DNA from: Conidiobolus incongruus B7586
Lineage: Eukaryota; Entomophthoromycota; Entomophthoromycetes; Entomophthorales; Conidiobolaceae
Reading direction: 5' to 3'
Assembly (NCBI GenBank): GCA_000697335.1
Contig: JNEM01009909.1
Coordinates: 1 to 10,979, forward strand
DNA length: 10,979 nucleotides
In this document: one piece after another, positions 1-7,148 of the stretch
How the letters are laid out: every line of letters begins with the position of its first letter
How positions within the stretch are numbered: position 1 is the first letter of the stretch
Translations under genes and position numbers: made by a program
The notes under the pieces: model-generated
Databases searched by the model: none
What the model was told of the DNA's origin: nothing
The model's input: only the letters and a program-made list of their open reading frames with translations

Positions 1-317
1 AATATAATTTGAGAGGACCTATTATTTTGCATGATAATTGCAAAATACATAAATCTAAAGCTATAAAAAACTTTCTAATTAAAAATAACTGGAAAGAACT
101 ACAACATCTAGTATATTCCTTTGATTATAACCTATGTGATTATAATTGCTTAAGGCAATTAAAAAACCAGCTTACAAGAAAGAAAATTTCTACAGGAAAA
201 TTTAATTGGTTTGTGAAACATTAAATTTCAGTCTTTAATAAAAAGAACTGTTTTTTAAGTGTTAGAAGTTTGTTAAAAGTGTAGCAAAAAGTTATTAATA
301 ATAAAAGAAACTATTAA
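1..317 (+). pseudogene. Mariner (Tc1/mariner, DD34D) transposase, C-terminal fragment, copy 1
   Basis: This is the last third of a mariner transposase, the nuclease that cuts and pastes its own DNA element at TA sites. The frame is open from the left edge (first full codon at 3). It shows the second catalytic Asp in LHDNCKIH (GAT at 33-35) and the third in YSFDYNLCDYN (GAT at 138-140) with 34 residues between, the DD34D spacing of mariner. It continues LKNQL..KK, then FLSVRSLLKV and QKVINNKRNY, matching the usual mariner ending (FL.GI.SL...W.KVI...G.Y). Two in-frame stops break it: TAA at 222-224, where copy 2 reads CAA, and TAG at 282-284, where the family has Trp. The expected terminal stop is TAA at 315-317. 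The first catalytic Asp and the N-terminal DNA-binding part lie outside the window. Family assignment is firm; subfamily is not. Confidence 0.88.
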
Positions 318-395
318 ATTTATATTATATATTTATTTTTATATATCATATATTCAAATGTTTATTTATTTTTAATTGCAAAAAATTCCCATTAT
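318..395 (+). mobile_element. 3' untranslated tail of mariner copy 1, outer end not resolved
   Basis: Downstream of the transposase end, copies 1 and 2 keep resembling each other in an AT-only run (TTTATATTAT..., TTTTTATATAT..., then TTTAATT) until copy 2 leaves the window. This suggests the element runs past 317 for at least about 60 bases. No clear terminal inverted repeat or TA target duplication can be picked out, partly because the 5' end of this copy is off the left edge. The right limit given here is a guess. Confidence 0.4.
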
Positions 396-1068
396 TAAAA
401 ATATAGAGTAATATTATTTTAAATATTCCTCCAAGTTTTTGTTAAGAATAAACATATAATAGTTTTACTTGCAGAATTATTGAAAACCTATTACTCCAAT
501 TTAAAATAATAATCTTTGTAACATCATAAATTATACTAAATAAAATATAACTATATAAATTAAGGTAATTTGATAATTTAATCATTCTCCAAAAATGTTC
601 ATAGCTTACTCAAAATTACATATATGTTTTAATGAAAGTTAAGGTGATTCAATTATTACAAGTATAGAATTAATTAATATTTTTTTATTATTAAAAAATA
701 ATCATTTCTACGAGATTTATATAATTAAGTATATAACATTATATCTTTCATATAATTTCGAATAGATTATTAACCTTGAATAGCATTATATATATATTAT
801 ATTTTAATTATTTCAAAATTATTTAATATTAAAATCTCAAACTATTGAAAAATTAATATTTAAATAAATTTAAATTAAAAAAATTATAAGAGAAATCAAT
901 AATAAACTTATAAAATCTACAGGATTTCATTCTAAATATAATACAAAATTCAATAAGAGTAAAGATTAAAATAATTTAGTTACTTAATTTTAATTAAAAT
1001 ACATTAAAAAACAACTCTTTGATCTGACTAACTTTGAAATTAGATTTGACTGTTTTAAATTTTGAAAA
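396..1068. other. AT-rich intergenic DNA, no gene seen
   Basis: The sequence is strongly AT-rich, with poly-A and poly-T runs, a short TATATATATA run near 788-798 and frequent stops in all frames. I see no tRNA signature, no recognisable coding fragment and no repeat shared with the rest of the window. Confidence 0.6.
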
Positions 1069-1635
1069 ATGAGCTGTATAATGTTTAACCATGCTATCGG
1101 ATTTATTCATCTGAAAGGATCAGAAAAGGCTGTAGATTTGAATGGTGCAAGGATACAAGGCGCTATGGAAATTAGTGTATTACTTGCTCAATCAATTTTA
1201 TAATAAAATGAATTTTATTATATTCAAGGGAGGAAATTTCAAAATATTTGTATTTGATATCATTCCAGTCAATATGTTTAAATTGAAGAATGTAAAAGAC
1301 TTAGTAAATTTCACTTATTTGTATGGAGGAGATCGACCTGAGCGAGTGACAACAGATTATCAGCTAGATTTCAACAGAATTTAATGAATGTACAATTGTA
1401 ATAACTTTTGGTAACTGATGTGAACATTCAGATTGACGCTAGAAATTCGGACCATAGAAAGTACAGTATTGAGATGAAAAATATCAAATCACTCCTAAGT
1501 ATTGATGTTTTGGAAGAATTACTATCCTTGGTGAAAAATATAGTTCAAATTTTTATTGCCAAAATGTTTGTATTTGAATACTTCCAAGTCAATTACAATT
1601 TACCAATAATAAGGTTTAAACAGTTGATAGTATAG
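1069..1635 (+). pseudogene. Decayed coding relic, possibly a multi-RRM RNA-binding protein
   Basis: This patch has clearly higher G+C than its surroundings (over 40% in the line at 1321-1380) and three short open frames in tandem: 1069-1203 (44 codons, ATG), 1142-1384 (80 codons, ATG) and 1408-1635 (75 codons, opening at TTG). The first holds IGFIHL, then SEKAVDLNGARIQG and MEISV. This resembles the RNP1 strand, second helix and last strand of an RRM domain, though 4-5 residues short. The second holds KIFVF (codons at 1240-1254) and RVTTDYQLDFNRI, resembling RNP2 and the second strand of a following RRM. The third starts VTDVNIQIDARNSD, RRM-tail-like, and later repeats KMFVF about 320 bases after the first KIFVF. 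That is about one RRM plus a linker. Frame changes between the segments and lack of a continuous frame argue for a dead gene or gene fragment. If the RRM reading is wrong, it is simply an unrecognised relic. Confidence 0.35.
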
Positions 1636-2848
1636 CTTTTATTTACAATAAATTCTTTTAATAAAATTATGTTTATATAATTCTAATGCAAACTGAATCA
1701 TATTTACATTTATAAACGCTATTCGAGAAAATTATAATAATTGATTCAAAAATATATTAATTTTAATATTGCATTCATTAAATTGATTCCATATTTGCTT
1801 TATAATTATAAAAATATTTTGTACTCAATTTCTGAAAAACATATAGAACCATGAAATTTTTTTAATTTCAATTTGTATATATTCTAACAAATTAAATAAT
1901 CCACCAATGTGTATATTTACATTTAAATACTTATTATATAAAATTAATGTTCCTTTAATAATAATCATTGTCATTATAATATTTATCATTGCAAATCAAT
2001 TATAAACATCATTTTAATTATCAATATTGGATTCATAGTTAGTATAATGGAAATTTGATTCATATAATAAACCAAACCATATATATATATTTAATCCATC
2101 TTTCTTATTATTGATATATAAGATTAAATTTTACTGATCCTTTATCATTTATATTAATATATAATTAAATTCATTAACTATTATATTATTACCAATTATA
2201 TAACTTTAATGTCAAAATCTGATATGTGTTTAGTTGAACTACTATTAGATATTAGGCTATCAATCAAGTATATTAGTTTCGAAAATTAAAGTGATAAAAC
2301 CATAAATAAAAAATACACAATATAAAAGTATTATATCTGTCTAATAAAAGTACTAATTCAATTTATCAATAGTATATAATATTTGATACTTGTAAAGTTT
2401 AAAATTTAAATTGTATATTTGAATTTGAATATTTATAATATAATTAAAATACAGATAATCTATATCATTGTATTGAATTTTTCATATATAATGATTTCTA
2501 TGATGTTGTGATATTATATTTATTAATTTTTTAACAGTAAACTCTACCAATATTTTCGTATTTATTTTATTAATCATTATTTTTGTGAAAATTCCTATGA
2601 TCAATCATTTTATTTTTATATTTAATATTATATTCCATAAATTATTAAAAGTTTGATCTTTTAATTCTTAAAGTTTTTAAATATTGCAAAAAAAATGTTT
2701 TTAAATCAATTGTACGATTATACAACTGTCGAATTTTTTGAAATTAAATAAGAATATTTAAAATTATAATAAATATTGTTGCACTTTATATCATAAATAG
2801 TTTCAATATATTGATTATATTTTATCTAACAGCATTTTAATGTCGCTA
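1636..2848. other. AT-rich intergenic DNA, no gene seen
   Basis: This is low-complexity AT-rich sequence with stops in all frames, short TA runs (for example near 2080-2092) and no recognised protein fragment or RNA gene. Confidence 0.6.
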
Positions 2849-2925
2849 AAAATTCAAAATATAGCACTTAATAACTTGGCAAATCCTGTTTATATCAATT
2901 AATATAGTAATATGGAGAAAATTTT
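2849..2925 (+). repeat. Dispersed repeat, copy A (pairs with inverted copy at 9024-9099)
   Basis: A 14-base word, CTTGGCAAATCCTG at 2875-2888, recurs exactly on the opposite strand at 9060-9073. Homology extends both ways with consistent spacing. About 26 bases upstream both copies have AAAATT followed by AAAATATA, and 24 bases downstream both have TGGA followed by AAAATTT (2912-2923 here). The word carries seven G or C bases in a background where these are rare, so a chance match is unlikely. The repeat has no coding capacity that I can see. A decayed transposable element or MITE is the simplest reading. Possible further homology (GATCCTTTACCAAT at 2934-2947 against GATACTTTTGCAAT in copy B) needs a 16-base gap. 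Confidence 0.65.
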
Positions 2926-3307
2926 GATTTTTCGATCCTTTACCAATAATACGATGCATTACATATATTGTAATTTTTACCCTTGATAAGTTTTAATTTA
3001 CCCATCAGTCTAAATATGTAACTGTATATTTACAATCTGTGAAATATTTATTAGGACTGCAATATTAATATTTTTCGATAGTATTATTTCAACATTTCAT
3101 ACTAATTTTGGTTCAATATATGATACATGTATATTTTTTATTTCTATCAATACCTTCCAAACAGTTCACCAAATATTTTTAATTTGTAGATTATGAACCC
3201 TATGTTTGAATAAATTTTAATGAAACAATCTAATTATAAAAATCCTAGAAAATATTCCTATAGTCAATTGTCAATTTTTCCAAAGTACTAAATTTAGAAA
3301 AAAGGTA
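2926..3307. other. AT-rich intergenic DNA, no gene seen
   Basis: This is AT-rich sequence with scattered GC-containing words and stops in all frames. It contains the short perfect palindrome ATACATGTAT at 3124-3133. No gene is recognised. Confidence 0.55.
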
Positions 3308-3421
3308 AATTTTATTCCAATAATTGGTATTATTAAATGTTACAATATCAAGAGTGGAAATGATAGATTTTCAAGATATAGTACTATAATTGTGTATAAT
3401 AATAATAATTGGAATAGAATT
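3308..3421. repeat. Short inverted-repeat element, possible MITE remnant
   Basis: The left arm 3308-3321 (AATTTTATTCCAAT) and the right arm 3408-3421 (reverse complement AATTCTATTCCAAT) match at 13 of 14 positions. Inside the arms, TATTATT on the left faces runs of AATAAT on the right, so pairing may extend further inward with small gaps. The whole unit is 114 bases and non-coding. I see no clear target-site duplication. It could be a tiny non-autonomous element, or a chance dyad in AT-rich DNA. Confidence 0.35.
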
Positions 3422-5095
3422 GAGAATTATTCGAGGTTGTATCTTATTTTGAATTGATTTAATACTATAATTCAACTATAGAAATACATATTGACATTTT
3501 TATTTAATTATCAAACTTCATTTGAATAAACCATATATTGATTTCTATAGCTATTAATTAAACAGTTTTCAATATAATAACTAAGTCATTTTCTGATCAT
3601 TTATAAAATTCTAAATTTATTCAATTTTTGGCTATTTAAAATGAAGGTAAGAAAATTCAGCTTGACGGTTCAATTAAGTTATATTAAATTAAATGATATA
3701 TTTAGGATAAAGGCATTCTTCATTAATATACTAACATTAACATTATTTATTGTATAGGAATATGAAAATTGTATTAAAGCATTATTATGAATATTTTTAT
3801 CAACTACTCTAAAATTTCAAAATTTTAAATTAATTCTTAAATTTAGAAAATAAACCAATCAAAGTTTAACAATATCAATTTAATATAAAAATGTAAAAAA
3901 GAAATCAAATTAGCATTCAAAGAATTCTTCAAATCCTCTATATTTAGCCAATCATAATATAATTCTCAAATTTTTAAGGATCTTATTAGGGGATTTTTTA
4001 CAATTCCTTATTATTAAATTCAATAGAAAAAACATTGTAAATTTTTAAACTAATTTAATAATTTATAATTCAACTAAATTTAAATAATCGATAACTTTTG
4101 ATTAATAATACAATGATAAAATAGCCTTAATACAATTAATAATAGTAATTAATGGGCTACAAATTATGTCATTGATACCTTTTAAACTGCTAGTTTAAAT
4201 TCATTATTTATAAAATTAATAATAAATGCAAGGTAAATGCAATGCTGCTTTGAATAACGTTTATAATGCAACGAATATCATAATTTAAATCATAAAAAAC
4301 AATTATCCAAGAATTACCAAAGCCGAAAAGTTTAATTTAAAACTTCGTAATTATATTCATTGAGGAATCAATTACAAATCCTTGAATAAGTGACTAACCA
4401 GATAGAAAAATTGCGGAGAAATTTTACCAGTGTTGATAGATTAACTATTCTGATATATTCAATAGATACCGATCTACGGACCAATAACACAGTGGCTAAT
4501 TTGAACATTTACACATGGAAGTACATACAACAAAAATTGTCAATAATTTAATCTTATTACATATTTTGTGTAACACATCAACTTTGACAATGTATTTCCA
4601 AAAATTTCAAATTTTATAAAAATATATGACTAAATTATTTTTATTATATGATTATCGAGAGCTCTTGATATTCATCACAAGCGGTAAATCTCTTAAAAGA
4701 CCAATGATATAAAATCAATTTATGGTGGAAAAACTTTAGCATACAGTTGCGATAATATTACAAATAATTATTAAAAAACAGGAAAAAAGAAAAATTTATG
4801 ATATAATAAAAAATTTTAATTATGATTTAATAATTCCACAAACTCAAAATGCAAAAAAATTACAAAATAATTATTTTAATCTTGATATAAAATAACAAAT
4901 CATGATTAATTAATTTTAACCAATTCAAATTTATCTAATATTAAACACAATTATTTCAATTAGCTTTCTAATTCGTCATTTTAAAGTATTCCCGTAAATT
5001 TCCACACGCAATCTCAAAATTTGATTCATGTGTCATTTAAAAAAAACTAGAAGGATGAGCATATTATCATTACCCGAGAAAATGTAAATAACTTG
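3422..5095. other. AT-rich intergenic DNA with one GC-raised patch
   Basis: Most of this stretch is AT-rich with stops in all frames. The exception is about 4368-4600, which has more G+C and holds a 46-codon open frame on the minus strand (ATG at 4508, stop at 4368). It also holds an 8-base inverted pair, ATTGTCAA at 4536-4543 and TTGACAAT at 4584-4591. The translated peptide (begins MFKLATVLLVRRSVSIEYIR) matches nothing I know. I do not call a gene here. Confidence 0.5.
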
Positions 5096-5124
5096 ATCCC
5101 AAATCGAATGAATTTGGTTGGGAT
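5096..5124. promoter_or_regulatory. Imperfect dyad upstream of LCB2
   Basis: ATCCCAA at 5096-5102 is the reverse complement of TTGGGAT at 5118-5124. Nested within, CCAAAT (5099-5104) pairs with ATTTGG (5112-5117), so two alternative stems are possible. It lies about 240 bases before the LCB2 start and is richer in G+C than its flanks. It could be a dimeric transcription-factor site. There is no direct evidence of function, and it is not a motif I can name. Confidence 0.25.
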
Positions 5125-5359
5125 ATATTAATTCAGAACTAAATATTAATCACTTGCTTCATTCCTTTAATAATTGTTTTATAGTATTTAGAATACTTGA
5201 TATTTTTTTTGTATTTCCTAATTTAATATTATTTTTCTTTTGAGAGATTTCGAAGCCTTTTTGTCTATTTAGTCAGGTTCAATCTCTTTATTTTTTCATA
5301 TCTTATAATAGTTTTTTCAATTCACGTAATTTGCTAATTCCACCTGTTGTTGATTTAAG

Positions 5360-6991
5360 ATGGGAGTTGGTAAACGCGCACCACAAATTCAGCCTCACTT
5401 TTTACCTACCTCTACCGCTGGAGGTCTTCCAAGTCCTCCTGCTTCTTCCCACGCTCATTCCGGAAGTCCTTTTAATACTAAAGGTTTACAGCCTGAAGTG
5501 TTGCAAAAATTGCCTCCTCCGGAATCTGAAAAAGATATTCCCACTTATGACTTGGAGACTGTAACAGACTTACCTTTGCTTACTCTTATAACAACTTATA
5601 TCAGTTATGCCATTTTGCTTATCTTTGGTCATACTAGAGATTTCTTTGGTAAAATATTCAAATCTGAGGAGTTTAGACCTTACTTCCATCGTGATGGTAT
5701 TGCACCTATTATCAATGGCTTTGACAGTTTGTACCATCGTAGATTGTATATGCGTATTCGTGATGTTTTTAACCAACCTATTACCGGTGTTGCTGGAAGA
5801 ACCGTTAAGCTTTTGGACCGAGTATCTAATGACTTTAACCGCACCTTCACTTTGACTGGAACCACCACTGAAATGCTTAACTTGGCCAGTTATAACTATT
5901 TGGGCTTTGCTGCCAGCGAAGGTCCTGTCGTCGACCAAGTTGAAAATAGTATTCGTCAATATGGTTTGGTTAATAACAGTACTCGTGCTGAAGCTGGTAA
6001 CACCGCTATCCTCGAAGAAGCTGAACGCATTACCGCTCGCTTCGTTGGTACTCCCTCCGCTATGATTATTAGTCAAGGTTTTGCTACCAACTCCACCACT
6101 ATTCCCACTATCGCAAGCAAAGGATGTTTAATCTTGTCAGATGAAATGAATCACAGTTCTATTGTCACTGGTGCCCGTCTTTCTGGAGCTAATATTCGAG
6201 TATTCAAGCATAACAATATCCCCCAATTAGAAGAAATGTTACGTGAAGCTATTTCTCAAGGTCAACCTCGCACTCACCGCCCTTGGAAAAAGATTTTCGT
6301 TGTTATTGAAGGATTGTATTCTATGGAAGGTTCATTTCCTTTGTTGCCTCAAATCCTTGAATTGAAGAAAAAGTACAAATTCTATGTATACTTGGATGAA
6401 GCTCATTCCATAGGTGCTTTAGGCCCTCGTGGTCGTGGTATTTGCGACTACTACGGTATTGATCCCAAGGAAATTGATATTATGATGGGTACTTTCACTA
6501 AATCTTTCGGTGCTGCTGGTGGCTACATTGCTGGTAAACCCGAGCTCATTCGTCACCTCAGACTCACCAACTTCAACCAAATCTACGGTGAACCCATCAG
6601 TGTTCCTGTCCTTCAACAAATCATTGGAACTATGAAGGTTATCATGGGCGAAGACGGTACTACCGACGGTCAACGCAGACTCGAACAACTCGCTTTCAAC
6701 GCTCGCTACTTCTCTACGGAACTTCGCAAGATGGGCTTCATGGTGTGCTCTCACCCTGACTCCCCAGTTGTCCCCGTCATGTTGTCCCCCCCCGCCAAAC
6801 CCCCCGCCTTCCCCCGCGAATGTCGTGCCCGCGGTATCGCTGTCGTCGTAGTCGGCTCCCCCGCCACTCCAGTCCTCACCTCACGTGTCCGCTTCTGTCT
6901 CTCGGCTTCCCACACCAAGGAAGATTTGGACTTTGCCCTTAAAGCTATCAGCGAAATTGGCGATAAGTTATTACTTAAGAATCTATGGTAA
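5360..6991 (+). CDS. LCB2: Serine palmitoyltransferase subunit 2 (LCB2/SPTLC2-type), 543 aa, intact
   Basis: This is the catalytic subunit of serine palmitoyltransferase. It is PLP-dependent and joins L-serine and palmitoyl-CoA to give 3-ketodihydrosphingosine, the first committed step of sphingolipid synthesis, as a heterodimer with LCB1 in the ER membrane. Residues 1-60 are a Pro/Ser-rich, probably disordered tail; about 71-91 are a membrane anchor, followed by GHTRDFFGK. The alpha-oxoamine synthase fold starts near 173 (LNLASYNYLGF). Key sites seen are the PLP-stacking His in SDEMNHSSI (H265), the PLP-binding Asp in LDEAHS (D346) and the Schiff-base Lys in GTFTKSFGAAGG (K381); SRVRFCLSASHTKEDLD lies at 508-524. 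The length suits the family; the yeast C-terminal extension is absent. The start is chosen because AAGATGG has A at -3 and G at +4 and gives the expected N-terminal tail. There are no introns. Oddities: LDKH/TDLH is replaced by TAIL near 215-218, and conserved positions are Ser or Pro at 476, 481, 485 and 500, in a very C-rich stretch. No gene neighbours are visible within about 3.7 kb. Confidence 0.97.
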   Translation: MGVGKRAPQIQPHFLPTSTAGGLPSPPASSHAHSGSPFNTKGLQPEVLQKLPPPESEKDIPTYDLETVTDLPLLTLITTYISYAILLIFGHTRDFFGKIFKSEEFRPYFHRDGIAPIINGFDSLYHRRLYMRIRDVFNQPITGVAGRTVKLLDRVSNDFNRTFTLTGTTTEMLNLASYNYLGFAASEGPVVDQVENSIRQYGLVNNSTRAEAGNTAILEEAERITARFVGTPSAMIISQGFATNSTTIPTIASKGCLILSDEMNHSSIVTGARLSGANIRVFKHNNIPQLEEMLREAISQGQPRTHRPWKKIFVVIEGLYSMEGSFPLLPQILELKKKYKFYVYLDEAHSIGALGPRGRGICDYYGIDPKEIDIMMGTFTKSFGAAGGYIAGKPELIRHLRLTNFNQIYGEPISVPVLQQIIGTMKVIMGEDGTTDGQRRLEQLAFNARYFSTELRKMGFMVCSHPDSPVVPVMLSPPAKPPAFPRECRARGIAVVVVGSPATPVLTSRVRFCLSASHTKEDLDFALKAISEIGDKLLLKNLW

Positions 6992-7142
6992 TTCTAACAG
7001 ATTTTATAAGTAGCATAATATTAATCATACTAATTAATATCGAAGACCATTCAATCATATCACTTTTCCTAAATATCAAGTAATTATTGGAATAGTCTTT
7101 TGTAGTATATTCATTACAACTTATTCTTTCTTTTCAATTGTT
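6992..7142 (+). other. Probable LCB2 3' untranslated region
   Basis: The sequence drops at once to AT-rich composition after the TAA stop at 6989-6991. The first good AATAAA hexamer lies about 150 bases downstream, so this stretch is the likely 3' UTR. No structured element is seen. Confidence 0.4.
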
Positions 7143-7148
7143 AATAAA
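7143..7148 (+). terminator. Candidate poly(A) signal AATAAA for LCB2
   Basis: AATAAA lies 152 bases after the stop codon, preceded by a T-rich stretch and followed by TTCCTCTTTTTT, a plausible downstream U-rich element. Such hexamers are common by chance in DNA this AT-rich, so this is only a likely candidate. Confidence 0.35.

Noticed and set aside
5250-5290. GGTTCAATC word suggesting a tRNA T-arm
   Set aside because: There is no A-box, no acceptor or anticodon stem, and no cloverleaf can be drawn around it.
1636-5359. Mitochondrial origin of the AT-rich sequence
   Set aside because: The window carries a nuclear-type LCB2 gene and mariner copies, has no mitochondrial genes, and its intact gene reads through in the standard code.
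5331-5564. Plus-strand open frame overlapping the LCB2 start
   Set aside because: It opens at TTG, not ATG, and its peptide is a frame-shifted copy of the LCB2 N-terminal coding region.
5570-6076. 168-codon open frame on the minus strand inside LCB2
   Set aside because: It lies wholly within the coding sequence of an intact conserved enzyme and has no recognisable domain. It is a shadow frame caused by codon bias on the other strand.
6419-6754. 111-codon open frame on the minus strand inside LCB2
   Set aside because: Same reasoning: it mirrors the C-ending codons of the real gene and resembles no family.
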